NCBI GenBank assembly: GCA_028752905.1
Contig: JAQNBH010000015.1
Span: 17,544,112 to 17,608,111 of the forward strand
Direction: 5' to 3'
Origin: Cladorhizidae sp. MBARI D1340-BT2
Taxonomy: Eukaryota > Porifera > Demospongiae > Poecilosclerida > Cladorhizidae
Length of the DNA: 64,000 nucleotides
In this document: one piece after another, positions 12,290 to 24,470 of the stretch
Numbering within the stretch: the stretch's first letter is position 1
Layout of the letters: each line of letters opens with the position of its first letter
Notes under the pieces: generated by a model
Database searches by the model: none
What the model saw: only the letters and a program-made list of their open reading frames with translations
Told to the model about the DNA's origin: nothing
Position numbers and translations under genes: made by a program

Positions 12290-14416
12290 CTGACCCCAAA
12301 ACAGGTATGTCATTCCCCTGCTGTCTGCCACTGAGAGAGCCTGAAGGAGGTGAGCATGGGCATTCACCTCTCCAGTTCTTTGCCTTATCCTGATGCTGAG
12401 CTACTTCAGGAAATCAATTCTCAATGACTCGATGACCATGGGCACATAAAAGTGGCAAGGATCTAGACTGTCATATTTGCCAATTTCTTATCCTCAGCCA
12501 CATATATAGCAGCTCCAGCTACAGTACTACTCACTGCAACCCCAATGTGATTGGGCATATTGGGAAAACGCAGGTCGCATCCCACACCAGTTGCTTGCCA
12601 TTCTTATGGAACCATACCCAATCAGGCCTTTTCCATGAGAATGAAAAAATCCCGACAGTTCCAGCCTGGAAGAAAAACCTGCAGATGACAATTCCCGGAA
12701 TAGGATGTCATTTATGGCTGTCTGTAGAAACATTCTTCACTCCTCTTGCAGCTAAGACCATGCATGGTGAGACAATCCATTTCAGCTTGACAGAGCTGAC
12801 CATTATGGGAACGACACAAAGTGAAGCCATGCAGATACCCACGGCAACACTGATGGTATCATCTATCCTCAAACCCAGGTATGAGATTGAGAGGGAATTT
12901 AGCCATGCACCAGATTCTTTTGTTGAAACAGCCAAAAGCTGGTCTCGAGCCAAACTTTTCCAGTGCATTTGCAACAAAGATTCCACAGAGTTTCATACCA
13001 TGCACGCATAGCAGTACTTCTGGAAGCATGCCACATGGGGATTGCCGTGATACACAGATCATGCCAAAAGGGAATCATCCACAAAAGTGACAGTGTGTGA
13101 AAGAAAGTGAGGTGGCAGGATGGCTTGGGCCAGGTAATAATTGGCAGCATCTTAGGCTAAGAAGGCTATGAAGGAACTGCATCTTGGCAAATGATCTGAG
13201 ATTTGTCGTTGTTCAAAATTAACTCAATCTGTTCAGTTTGTTTGATGAGTTCAAGATCACGAATAACATTGCACACAACTCCGATGACAACTGAATGCAG
13301 TTATGATGTAGTGAGAGACAGAAAAGGAGAGGGGCAAGAGGATCTCCCTGCTGCACCACTTTGGCTGATTGCAAGGACTTGCCATCCCAGAACAAGGAGG
13401 ATGGTGAAGAGTTCACTGAATGAACAAAAGGGTAGATTACATGTGCTATGGTATAGATAACTTCCAACATCTTGTTTCTGCGTACAGAATTGAAAGTGTT
13501 TTTGATGTCAAACTTTACTGCATGGTTAGATTGCAAGTTGTTGAGAAACTGCCAGATGGCACGGACAGCTGGGGTGGTAGCAGGGATGTCATCTCCTCAC
13601 TGACCATGTACCCAGCTATCCTATTGCCATGGGTCTGAACACACACCCTTTCTTCTCAGAGCCAATTATTATGGTAGTTCCAAAAAAGAAAGGACAGACA
13701 GCGGAAAGAATTCTTCCCTCTAGGACCATGGTAGAGAAAGCAGCAAAGATTGAGAGAAGGAAGGAGATTTCATTAGGATTCTTTAGTATGTGTATGTCCT
13801 TCAGATGTTGTGGTCTTAAACCATCAGGACCACCAGGCGACACAGGGCAAGGATCTGATTGATTGAGCAACATCCCCTTCTGAAACAGCGAATAAAGGGA
13901 AAGATATCAGGGGTGGGTGGGATGGCGCATCAGGATGAGTTGAGGGGCTGTCTGAGGGCAGAAAAGGTTGAGCCATGGAAACCTCAGAGGAAGCCAAGTG
14001 AACAGCTCCTTTAAATCCTCCTCCTCCAGCTTCTCAGACACTCAGTGACCCAGTGACTCTAAGGGTTCCGGAGCAGTAGATTTACTCTTCCTAATGAGGT
14101 TTTGGGGAGCAGGGGGATCTTCCTCCCCTCTCAGCTGATTATCAACCCCAGGTGCTAAAGACCAATTCTGACCATAACTTGGGGACACTCTTAGACATCT
14201 GGAGGTAAAGAGAAATAGCTTCTCCCTTGCATTTTGAGAATTGCTGAAAACCACACCTTCCAATATGGTAACAAACTTGAAAGGGCAAGGGCTCTTGGCC
14301 CACAAGGGATCCTCTAAAATCTTAGTCCTAAGTACTTGACAAAAATCGACCGAAAGCGGTGTCTTGGCCATTTCGACAGGCTCTGGAGAAAAAAACAGGT
14401 GGATCAACATCACCAC
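12290..14416 (-). pseudogene. Non-LTR retroelement relic: RT plus C-terminal REL-like domain
   Basis: Reading the minus strand, 13873-13616 carries the N-terminal RT block (PGGPDGLRPQHLKDI, then KKGCVFRPMAIG). 13536-13219 carries the RT palm (VKFDIKNTFNSVRR, VVQQGDPLAPLLFCLSLH). 12986-12708 carries KESGAWLNSLSI and ISVAVGICM, which begin the C-terminal domain. This is followed by a degenerate NWCGMRPAFSQ region down to about 12300. The same C-terminal domain is better preserved at 43337-44168, where a KRPDG...LVWDAT pattern suggests a restriction-like endonuclease. Numerous stops and frameshifts break the frame. The part at 14042-14416 is probably the upstream linker. Assignment to a restriction-like-endonuclease non-LTR clade is from memory of family architecture. 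Confidence 0.7.
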
Positions 14417-14799
14417 ATGGGGCTATGTGTAGATGGCAACACTGCAGCATGAACTCCTGATGGCTGATTTGATCCTTGGCAGCAGCTATTCAAGAGTTTG
14501 TGAATATGAACTAGGCCCACTGAAGTCACAGAGAAGCATCTCATACAAATAGGAGAGGAAGAGCGAGCGGACATTTTTTTTGCCTATTTATAAATTAGTC
14601 TTAGAGATACACTTTAAGCTCATGAGGCCAAACACAATAAATAGAATAAAAATATTTATATGAGAATAAAATAGACATAACCAAATGATGATTTTTTTGG
14701 TATGATTGTGGTTACAAGTTTAAGGCTGGAGAAAGGCATACCAGCAGCCAGATACGTCCATTCTACAATTTCAATTGAATCGCTCATACTTTGGTGCTA
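14417..14799. other. Short spacer between retroelement relics
   Basis: No gene or motif is seen. The sequence is AT-rich from 14580 to 14700. Confidence 0.35.
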
Positions 14800-15600
14800 A
14801 GCTGATGTGCAATTCCTCCTTCACTAGCAGTTCCTTCTACCATCTGGCCTAGTCCAAGATGATGGCTTCCATAGGATCTTCATTATCCTATGCAGGTTCA
14901 ACAGTTGCATATTTCTCTTTAGCACACTTTTTACAGGCATCTTGATGTTCTTTCATTCTGATCTCCAGTCTTCTGTTGATCTCCCTTTATATAGTACTTC
15001 CCACAGCAGCAAGGGATGTGGTATACAACGCATGAGTGCATACTAGCTGGTAATTCACCTTTCACTCTGCTAAGTTGTGCCCTCAAGAGTTGTCGAACTA
15101 CCTGCAGACGTGTCTTCAGTCATCCCTGCTATAAGGAATCACTACCATAGGATCCTTCTTTTCAGACCCATGATTGCCTGTATCGCTGTACTTTATGCGT
15201 TTAGATGATCTATAGAGGAATAATTGATGAAGGCTTGTACATAACAATTCTCTAAAAGACTCTATTAAGGATGTTCTTCTTTTCCTTTTTCTCCAACAAT
15301 ACTCTCCTGGTTCCATCATTCACCACTCCTTTTCTGACATTAGGATGAATTTGATCTATAATCAAGGTACCGGTTGGTGTGCATGGGTTTTCTGTGAACT
15401 GTTGCAGTTAGTCTTCCGTCTTCCTTAGTGTTGGTGGCAAATCAGAAAGGGGCACAATTCATCCACTTCAAGCTCCATGGTAAACGGCCTGATGTTCTTC
15501 AGATGATCCAACAACTCTTGCTCTATCTCCTTCATTATGCAGAAGTTATTATCCACAAATCACCTTGGCTGCAGGAAGGCAGTTGTGAGTACTAATTCCT
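14800..15600 (-). pseudogene. Penelope-like element relic: RT end and GIY-YIG domain
   Basis: On the minus strand, 15500-15350 reads PLSDLPPTLRKTEGRLTATV and then HTNRYLDYRSNSSYCQKR, the typical end of a Penelope-like reverse transcriptase. Near 15100-14950 it reads LRAQLSRVKGELPASMHS and VVYHIPCCCGKYYI, the GIY-YIG endonuclease entry with its cysteine cluster. Several stops and frameshifts are present. The same domain is better preserved at 26720-27127. Confidence 0.75.
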
Positions 15601-15795
15601 CAAAGAATTCCATGTGAAGCAGGGTTCCCCAACCTTTTTAGCCCAACGTCTACAAAGCTAAATTCAGGAGGACAGAAAAAATCACAATGTAACAATCATA
15701 ATTTATTAACGAGACACCTGATGTTGTTTGCAACCACAAAGAGATATATATCGGGATCAGGTTGATATATAGAAGGAGCACATCAGACAAGTGAT

Positions 15796-16760
15796 GATCT
15801 AATAGTTGCGAATGTAGCCTACTGTCTTGGCATGCTTTATCTTGGAGAACAACTGTTCACAGTGGTATGTAGTGCCAAACATGCTCACTACTTGCTGTCC
15901 ATGGGGTGGTAAGGTTTGGGAACCATCCAGATGAGAGCATGTGGTTCTTATAGAAATGTGGCAAGCAAGGAACTTGGGTTTCAAATCTTCTGAACACTGG
16001 AAATCAATGAGTTCCATCTGCAGTTTTAATGGCACTATTTCACAGTCAACATCAAAATGCGAAGATAAAATTTCGATAGCTGGTGCATTTATCTCATGTC
16101 AGCTAAACGGCTGACAAACTCAGAGCAGAGGTCACCAATAAACTGCACCCAGACACTGATGCGAACATCTTCAGAGCAAGATCACAGATGAGGAAAGTGT
16201 GACAGGTTGTTTTTCTCCAGCTGAGATTCCCATAGGCAGAACTTCAACTCAAAAAGGAGATATGTGAGTGAAAGTTGCAGACTAAGAGATCCTTACCCTG
16301 AAGCTGAGGTTGTGCTGGTTCAGGTGAGCCATGATATCAGCAATGAAGGCCAGTTTGGCAATCCAACTCGGGTCAGAAAACATTTTGAACCCTCCCAGAT
16401 CCTTGCGGTCAAGAAGGCCACCATCTCCTTTCTGAGGTCAAACACCCTGCTGAGCATCTAGCCATGACTCAGCCAATGAAATTAACCTGATCACCATATT
16501 CTGCTTTCATCTCTACCAGAAGCTTTTGAAATGGGTGGTGATTCAGTCCACGGGCAAGGATCACACTCACTCCCTTCACAACAGTTGCCATGATGTACTC
16601 CATAATTGCTGATGTGGCACACCAGTATTCCTGGTGCACAATGCAATGCAGCCTTTTAATCTGCTGATGGCGGCTGAATGCCTCAAGAAAGTGAGACAAA
16701 CCCTTTCTTCTCCCCAACCATGGCTGGAGCACTGTCTGTTGTAATGGCAGTCAGGCGAGA
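15796..16760 (-). pseudogene. hAT transposase relic (GTF2IRD2/SCAND3-like)
   Basis: The minus strand carries HCIVHQEYW and ILARGLNHHPFQKLLVEMKAEYGD (about 16640-16500), then EILSSHFDVDCEIVPLKLQMELIDFQCSEDLKPKF and VVSMFGTTYHCEQLFSKIK (about 16090-15820). These are the RNase-H-fold tail and the hAT dimerisation region of the hAT-derived GTF2IRD2/SCAND3/ZBED-type proteins. The middle is full of stops and the N-terminal zinc finger is not seen, so this is a dead copy. Confidence 0.8.
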
Positions 16761-16899
16761 CAAATTCAGATTCATTTCATCAACACACTTCAGCACTGCT
16801 TTCAAAATATATGCACCAGTATTGTTGCCCTTCATCGTGTGGGTTGTGAGTCCCTCACATCCCTCCCTTCCCTCTTACCAGCAAAGTTTTCTCTTCCAT

Positions 16900-17860
16900 T
16901 CATGCATGTTGGGATAGGCCATTGGCATTGGTGTTTGAAGTTCCTAGGCGATGCTGTCGGGAAGGAGTAGTCCGAGGATAGAGACCTCCAGGACAGCTAA
17001 CTACAATCATCTTCATTCTATCCAGGTAGATGAGGCAGGCATGGCTGTAAAAGTGATGCCAGTCAGGTAGATTTAAAAATGTTGTATCCCTCAAGCAATG
17101 ACCAAACATTACTTTTCTACTGTGGAGTATCGTTCCTCCTGCATTATAAACTGCTTGGAGTAGACTGCTAGTGGGGCTCGGTCCTGTCATCTCTGAGATG
17201 ACGAGGATGGCCCCAATTCCGCAGTCTGAAGTGTCATTTTGGAGGAGGAAGGGCTTGTCAAAGTTGGGTCCTGTTAGAACAGGGTCATGAGAGAGAAACT
17301 GTTTGAGAGAGACAACCAACAGCTACCTGTAGCTCGTTCATCCACGCAACGGTCTCAGGTCTGTCCTTTTTGTGGCCGGTGAGGGATTTGGCTATGTAAG
17401 CACAAAAGCATGATGAACAGTCTGTCATACCTTGCTAGACTAAGAATGGATTGCACGTTATTCATTCTTGTTACTTTGCTGACATGGATCGCCTGAATGT
17501 TGATGTCGTATGGATCTACCTAGTCTCTACCTGCTATGAATCCATAGTAGAGACATTCTCTCATCACAATGTTACATTTAGAAGGCTTGGGTGTGAGATT
17601 GGCCTCCTCCAGTCTGGTGAGACCTTTGTGTAGGTAGACAATGTGGTCTTTCCAATGTGGGCTGAAAATGATGAGGTCATCCGCATATGTAGCAACAAAT
17701 GAAAATATGTCAGCAAAAAGGTCATTCTTCAGTCGTTGGAAGACAGCTGGGGTACCAACAAGACCAAAAGGTATGACTGAGAACTTGTACTTTCCAAACT
17801 GGGTCACAAAAGCAGTCTTCTCGATCTAAAAATCAATTTGATCCATCAAAATGTCTGTGT
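16900..17860 (-). pseudogene. Ty3/gypsy-like RT and RNase H relic
   Basis: The minus strand starts with IEKTAFVTQFGKYKF (about 17825-17780), then VIPFGLVGTPAVFQRL, the RT active-site block TYADDLIIFS (about 17680) and the SKCNIVMRECLYYGF end of the RT. 17319-16900 holds the RNase H start (VLTGPNFDKPFLLQND, GIGAIL) and its end (NTNANGLSQH). A stop precedes the first block and frameshifts lie between RT and RNase H. No integrase or LTR was found next to it. Confidence 0.8.
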
Positions 17861-17940
17861 ACACAAACAAATGCTCTAATGTTGGTGTAGGTAGGAGGGG
17901 GAGGGCGTGACATTGTTCATTGTCATCGTGCCTTTTCCAT

Positions 17941-18060
17941 TGATGTCTTTGGAATTGGCAAGGGAGTTTCTATAAAAGGGGAGAAGAGCCAGTGTACATG
18001 TAGCTACACAGTAAATGAGGGTATACATGGTTGCTTTGGCCTTTGTTGTACCTATGAAAC
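17941..18060 (+). pseudogene. Isolated ODC exon relic
   Basis: The sequence aligns base by base with ODC-like exon five (29700-29830 and 11105-11240). It has ATTGGCAAGGGAGTTTCTAT, GAGCCAGTGTACAT and the block GGTATACATGGTT, giving VNEGIHGCF in place of VNDGIHGSF. One or more indels break the frame, and no neighbouring ODC exon was seen within about 1 kb. It is a leftover of a further ODC copy destroyed by retroelement insertions on both sides. Confidence 0.75.
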
Positions 18061-18149
18061 TGCAGTGGACGAGACACTTAACTATCAACCACACAATTAG
18101 GTAATGTAGTAACTCACCCTTTTACGTTCATCACACATACAATCAACTG

Positions 18150-19240
18150 ATTTGGGTCTTGTAGCTGATGTAACTAGACCATTGTTGGGAGCAGATTTCT
18201 TAAGAACCCATTCACTGTGGTAAACCTTAACACCAAACAACTAGTAGTTGCAAATACTTTCAGTTCAACACCTGTGATACACACTTTTTTGTTGGCTCCT
18301 CATTTGTGTTCTATAACTAACCCAACAGACGAATATGCCTCACTGATTGCAAAGTTCCTTGCAATCACAAATCCTCAGTTCACTCAGGAGGCTCCCAAAC
18401 ATGGGGCGGAGCACTTCATACCCACCCAAGGCACCCATATGCATGCAAGGGCCAGGAGGTTACCCCCTGATAAACTGGCAGTGGCCAAAGCGGAATTCCA
18501 CAACGATTTTGCCAAATTAGCTGAGGAACAGCCCACTGACCCTGATATCAGATTGCTTCAGGGGAGTAACACAGGGTTAAACATTCAGGAGATAGAATTT
18601 AGTCCTGGGGTAAATCTGTTGTGTGACACCTCCCAAGACATCGTTAGACCCCTAGTGCCTTCCTCATGGAAAAGGAAGTTATTTGACTCATTCATAACCT
18701 CTCCCACCAGGTGGGGAAGTGGTCAAAGGAATGTGAATCTTGCCAAGCTGCCAAGATTACTAGACACATTAAGGCCCCATTGCAAACATTCAAAGTACCT
18801 GCAAGGAAATTTCAACATATCCATGTTGATTTGGTGGGACCAACCTCTCAGCCCTTCTCATGGTTATACATACCTCACCATTGTGGACAGATTCTCAAGA
18901 TGGGTGGAAGCCTTCCCGCTAACTGAGTCCACAGTTCAGGCATGCTGACAGAGGTGCCCAATTTACCTCTGGCCTATGGAAAGCAATCGCAAATTGTTTA
19001 GGAACCACCTTACATCACACAACAGCCTATTACACCCAGTCCAATGGGTTAGTGGAGAGGTTCCACAGTAATATGAAAGACGCTTTAAAGGCTAGAGGGG
19101 ATTCACCTGATTGGTTCCAGGCACTGCCTTGGGTCCTCCTTGGAATCAGGACAGCACCCAAGGAGGACCTGGATTGATTGCAGAGATGCTTTATGGCATG
19201 CCCTTAGTGGTCCCAGGGGATTTTATTCCCTCACCCACCA
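18150..19240 (+). pseudogene. Ty3/gypsy-like relic with RT deleted, integrase present
   Basis: The frame opens with ADVTRPLLGADFLR (protease-RT linker) at about 18158-18200. It then has a pre-RT segment (KFLAITNPQFTQEAPKHG, ARARRLPPDKLAVAKAEF) and jumps at about 18510 to a pre-integrase segment (LAEEQPTDPDIRLLQ). The integrase follows: zinc-binding remnants (CESCQAAKITRH, about 18730), HVDLVGP, TIVDRFSRWVEAFPL and later TQSNGLVERFHSNMKDALKA (about 19040-19100). RT and RNase H are gone. Frameshifts occur at about 18215, 18700, 18830 and 18950. It fuses directly into the next element near 19240. Confidence 0.8.
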
Positions 19241-21087
19241 ACAAAGGCATCACCATCTTAGGTGCTGCCATCTTGCGCTTTTCCGGGATAGACAACTTGG
19301 GCAACCTGGTAGAGACTCGCCAAATCACATATGTGACCAACAACTCAGATAAACTTTTCCTCAGTAGGGAAGCATGCATCGCTCTCGGCATGATCACCGA
19401 GAAATTCCCCACTATAGGAGAGACTGTAAACAGCCATACCAATACAGTTGGCGCTGTCATGAGAGCTGAGCATGGCATATACACCCACAGTGACAGTGGC
19501 CTCACAACAGATTGCAACTGCCCAAGACGTAGATCACCACCTCCATCCCCAACAAAGCTACCATTTCCTGCAACAGAAGAGAATTGCGAGAAACTCCAAC
19601 AGTACCTCCTTGACTACTACAAGTCAAGCACACTCAACACATGCGAACACCAACCACTCCCACTGATGGAAGGCCCCCCAATGAAGCTAATGATCAACCC
19701 TGATGCTGAACCTGTTGCCTACCACTCCCCTGTACCAGTCCCAATTCATTGGCAAGATGATGTCAAGGCAGGACTCGACCAAGACGTGAGATTGGGCGTG
19801 ATAGAGCCAGTCCCTGTTGGTGAGCCAGTGACTTGGTGCCACCGCATGGTCATATGTGCCAAGAAAAATGGAAAACCATGACGGACTATTGATTTTCAAC
19901 CATTGAATGCCCACGCCACCAGAGTGACTCATCACACCCAGTCACCATTTCACCAAGCACGATCAGTGCCCCACGGCAAGAAAAAGTCTGTATTCGATGT
20001 CTGGAATGGGTATCACAGTGTCCCCATCCGTGAGCAAGATCGCCACCTGACCACATTCATCACCCCATGGGGCAGATATCGGTACCGCACTGTACCCCAA
20101 GGGTATATTGCCTCAGGAGACGGTTACTCAAGACGCTGCGTTGAGATTGTGTCAAACATACCCAACAAGACCAAATGCATCGATGACACACTACTTTGGG
20201 CAGATGACCTGGAAGGATGCTTTCATCAGGCAGTTCAGTGGCTTGACATTTGTGGCAGGAATGGTATAACCCTAAACCCAGAAAAGTTGCGGTTTGGCCA
20301 TGACATAGTAGAGTTTGCTGGCTTTGAGATCACCATGGACAGCGTTCGACCCTGCAAGAAATACCTCCAAGCAATTATGGAATTCCCTAAGACAAAAAAC
20401 ATAACCGATATCCGTTCATGGTTCGGCCTCATTAACCAAGTGTCATATGCGTTCAGCATGGCAGAGAAGATGCTCCCCTTTCGCCAACTACTGAAAACCA
20501 GCACCCGTTTCCACTGGGACGATAACCTCAATGACCTATTTGAAGAGTCCAAACTGGTCATAGTAGATGAGATTACAGAGGGTGTCCGTATTTTTGACAA
20601 ATCAAGGCCAACATGCCTAGCCACTGATTGGTCCAAGACAGGCATTGGGTTCTGGCTATTCCAGAAACACTGTGGATGCCCTGGTACTGACCTATTCTGC
20701 TGCCACACAGGTTGGAAAATCACTCTGGTTGGGAGTCGCTTTACACACCCTGCTGAGTCACGCTATGCCCCAGTTGAGGGTGAAGCCCTGGCAGTTGCCG
20801 ATGCTCTAGATAAATCTAGACACTTCGTCCTGGGGTGTGAGGATCTTATCATCGCAGTTGACCACAAGCCGCTCCTCAAGCTATTTGGAGATAGGTCACT
20901 TAATGACATCAGCAACTCTCGGCTCAGAAACCTCAAGGAGAAGACCCTCCGCTACAGATTCCGCATGGTCCACATACCAGGAGCGAAAAATAAAGCTTCC
21001 GACACCATATCCCGCCACCCTACCGGCAACCACCAGCCTTCCAAGATGAACAGTAGTAATAAAGTAACTTTGTATAGTGAGCACTAA
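19241..21087 (+). pseudogene. Ty3/gypsy-like pol relic: protease region, RT, RNase H
   Basis: One frame is open from 19111 to 21087 except for a single TGA at 19879-19881 (KNGKP-stop-RTIDFQPLN), probably a CGA to TGA change. In order it has a retropepsin-like C-terminal segment (LSREACIALGM, about 19360), RT (FDVWNGYHSVPIREQDRHLT about 20000, CIDDTLLWADD about 20180, ITLNPEKLRFG about 20270) and RNase H (CLATDWSKTGIGFWLFQ about 20620, AVDHKPLLKLFGDRS about 20860, RMVHIPGAKNKASDTISRHP about 20970). The frame starts inside the upstream integrase relic, so the two elements are joined in one frame. No LTRs were found. It is the least damaged RT in the window. Confidence 0.85.
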
Positions 21088-21990
21088 GCACTCGCACTTG
21101 TATCTATGTGTCTGTTTATTGGCATTTTTACCAACAATTGGTGTCTGCTATGTGGTGGGAACAATTGCTGATGTGATGTAGCAATGCAGTGCAATAAATA
21201 TAGCATCAAGTAGTTATTATTTATTTAGTGTAATAATTATAGTGATTACATTTGTAATGATATGCATAACTGTGGTTTTTGTTGCCAAGCAACCGTGGTA
21301 ACCTCAAAGTGTTTGTCAATGTTTATACCACAAATACTTCAAAGGTTGCTATGGAATTTTTTACATTCCCGGGAAGTTATAAAATTTATAGTAAAAGTAG
21401 TATAATAATTTTAAAAAAATCCTAAAATAATTTAGCGGTGAAAGAGTTAAAGGCATGGTTATACTTAGGCCTTTGCAACAGTTTTCAGGGGCGGCTGTGG
21501 AATTAATTTTGTTAAAAAAAAAAAAATTATGGATAAAATTATTAATTTTCATACATTGCAAAAGCATATTATCTAAAGGTATTATCTAAAGGTATTAGGT
21601 ATTATCTATTTAAAGGTTATAAAAAGATGAGCGAACTATTAAACCCTTCACCTCGAAGTTGTTTTCATGCTAGTGTGAAAACATGCAATTAGCTCGAGTG
21701 TGAAAACATGCAATTAGCTAGAGTGTGAAAACATGCAATTAGCTAGAGTGTGAAATGCAATTAGCTAGATGTCCACAATTGGAAGAAAGTTGGAAGCTAT
21801 GACAACAAACACCAAATCAAGGCTTCTGGTTGTGAATTGAAGCCACATTTACCCTCTTTCAATTCAGTAAGAGAGTCATAAGAGAAAGCTTTCAGCAGCT
21901 GCTATATACTAGGCTAGGTCTATTGGGCACTGTGATTAAACACAATCATAATTAACACATTGCTTGTTAGTTAAGTCTGTCATAGATAGT
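21088..21990. other. AT-rich non-coding stretch with a minisatellite
   Basis: No gene is seen. A 25-base minisatellite lies at 21673-21769, and TATCTAAAGGTATTA is repeated near 21570-21605. Confidence 0.5.
21673..21769 (+). repeat. 25-base minisatellite, four units
   Basis: GTGTGAAAACATGCAATTAG begins units at 21673, 21698 and 21723. A fourth unit at 21748 is three bases shorter. Confidence 0.95.
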
Positions 21991-22019
21991 AATTGATTTC
22001 AGGCACATGCTGCTTAACA

Positions 22020-24470
22020 ACTAGACAGACTTTTATAGCCATGTCAACAGCAAAGAAACAGCAGTCCCTGCTGTTATTTCAAAGGAAGAATAATTCAGGA
22101 GCCAGTGAAGATCAAGTCACTGTGCCACTGGAAGTAGAGAAAAAAAGAGTAGAGAAAAAAAGCAAAGATTCTATTCATCTTGAGTTTCCTGATGAAGATC
22201 TCAGTTTGTCTGATGAAGATCTCTGTTTGACTGAGGAAGATCTCATTTTGACTAAGGAAGAAGATTGTCAAAAAGCATCATCCCCTAGCCCTGCTGCGAC
22301 CTCCCATTCTGCATGTTGTCAAGGTGAGGAAGTAGATTCTGAACAACAGTAGATTATTCTGGAATAGAGTTTGGGGTAACAAATAAACCTTGTCAACCAC
22401 ATTCTCAATACTTTCCTCAAAAAAACTGTTTGGGAAAAAGAAACCTGAGTACCGGCTTCAAGGCTATTTGATTTGATAATGTGATATGGTCATCTTGGCT
22501 TCACTGGGAAAAAAGTAATGACAGGGCTCACTGTTTCATTTGCCGAAATATTTATGCCTTGAACCAGCTCACTTTCTCCAAAAAACAAAGAATCTGCATT
22601 TATCACAACTGGGTATACCAATTGGAAAGATGCTACTCGATTCTTCAGCAACACCACCAAAGTGCATGTCACAGAGAATCCATTATAAAGTGGGAACACC
22701 ACTTGAAATGGGCAGATGTCAGTGTCCAGCTTCAGAAACAACTTGTTTTTGAACAGGAAGCTTCCAGATATTGCCTCAAAATTCTTTTTACTTCAGCTGA
22801 GTATCTTGCTGGCAAGGATTTGCATTGCGTGGATATTTTGAGGAGAGAGGAAACCTTCTTCAGCTACTGAAGCTACGTTCAAGTGATTGTGAACAATTTA
22901 AATCCTGGTTAACAGAAAACATAATCTATACACTTCCCATGATGTACAAAATGAGATGGTGAGGATTATGTCCGCATGATTCAATGGTCAATTCTTAAGG
23001 ATATTTGTGCTAGTCAGGTATTCTATCAGTGCAGATGAGACAGACACAAGTAAGCACTGGTAAATATAATAGAAAATTGATGTGCTTGACTTTAATAAAT
23101 ATTATTTGTTGCAGATGGTTGTATGCATAAGATATGTTTCACCCCTCGCATTTGAAGTACATGAAATTGTATCGGCATGTATGCAACTGAACGTACTAAT
23201 TCTGACCAGTTGACATGCTAAATCAAAGATGTGTTACTTCATGCCAGTCTTTCACTACATCAATGCAGAGGTCAGTGTTATGATGGGGCTGCCAACATGT
23301 CTGGTAGAAGATCAGGAGTGTCAACACAAATCCAATGAATTGAGTCCAGAGCTGTATACATTTATTGTTATGGGACACTCACTAAATCTTGCTGTTCAAG
23401 ATATATACCTGTCGCTCTATCAAAACCATGAGAGACACGTTTGATACAGTCCTTGAGTTGGATACAGTCCTTGAGTTGTCCAAAATGTTCAAATATAGTG
23501 CCAAAAAGAAATCCATGCTCCAAAAAGTGAAATTAGAACTTTCTCCAAAAATTCCTGGTCTCAAATTCCTGGTCTCAAACCTCTTTGCCCAACTCAGGAC
23601 AGTTAGAGCTGAATCACTTCGATCTATTCTGTCCAACTATTCTGTTATTCTATCTGTACTAGATGATATCACTACAGAATATAGTGGAAATGTTGAGGCT
23701 GCTACCACAGTGGTTGTTAGCTACTATTTCTTTTTGGCGTATTTGTAGCTGAAATGTTTTTCTGAATTACTGATCTCCTGCTCTTCAAAGGAAGACTATT
23801 AGTGCAACAGAAGCAAGAAAATTCGCATCAGTGACTCTTTCTAGCTTAAAAGAGTGGAGATCTGACAGTTATACTTTGACCATACCTGATATAAGATGCA
23901 AGCCAAGGCTTCTGATTTAGATGTTGATGAGATGTTGATGACCAGAATCCCTGCCCGCATAGATGAGTATGGCAACATGATGACACAGTGGAAACTATGT
24001 ATCGTAGGCTTTACTTCGACATTTTGGACAAATTGATTGGTGAAACTGAACGTAGGTTTGACTCCCCTGCTTTTATAAAATGGAATAAATTTTGAAAAAA
24101 GGAGACACAATTAACTCACTCTCGGCATTTTAGTGGTAACCTCATCAAAGAAGACTTGCAAGTTGAATTGTCTATGCTCAAAATTATAATGGAAGGAGAA
24201 GATTATTCAGTTTGTACTTTAAGGGAAACGGTATAGCACACTTTTTCCTCAAGTCAGCAAGCTTTTTCACTTATTCTTGGTAATTCCAGCTACTTCTCAT
24301 TTTCATCATTACGTTGCATCAAAACATATCTACGTTCCACAATGAAGCAGGAAAGACTAAACAGTCTAATGATGCTATACATTCATAAAGATAGAACAAT
24401 CGCCATGAGGGAATTTGTCCTGACCAAGATCGAATTTGAGTTTTTGGAAAGTTTTGATACAATGAAAATA
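22020..24470 (+). pseudogene. hAT relic of ZMYM1/DUF4371 type
   Basis: Fragments run in the usual order. An acidic leader starts MSTAKKQQSLLLFQRK (22041; LSLSDEDLCLTEEDL near 22200). A TTF-type zinc finger (SWLHWEKSNDRAHCFIC, about 22490) follows. Then comes DUF4371 (VQLQKQLVFEQEASRYCLKI about 22725, YLAGKDL, then QWSILKDICA about 22980). The hAT core follows (YTFIVMGHSLNLAVQD about 23360 in shifted frames, MRDTFDTVLEL, SKMFKYSAKKKSML, TVRAESLRSILSNYSVILSV about 23600). The dimerisation tail (LVIPATS..., MMLYIHKDRT region) reaches about 24400. Stops and frameshifts are many, and LDTVLE is duplicated at 23455-23476. Terminal repeats were not located. Confidence 0.85.
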
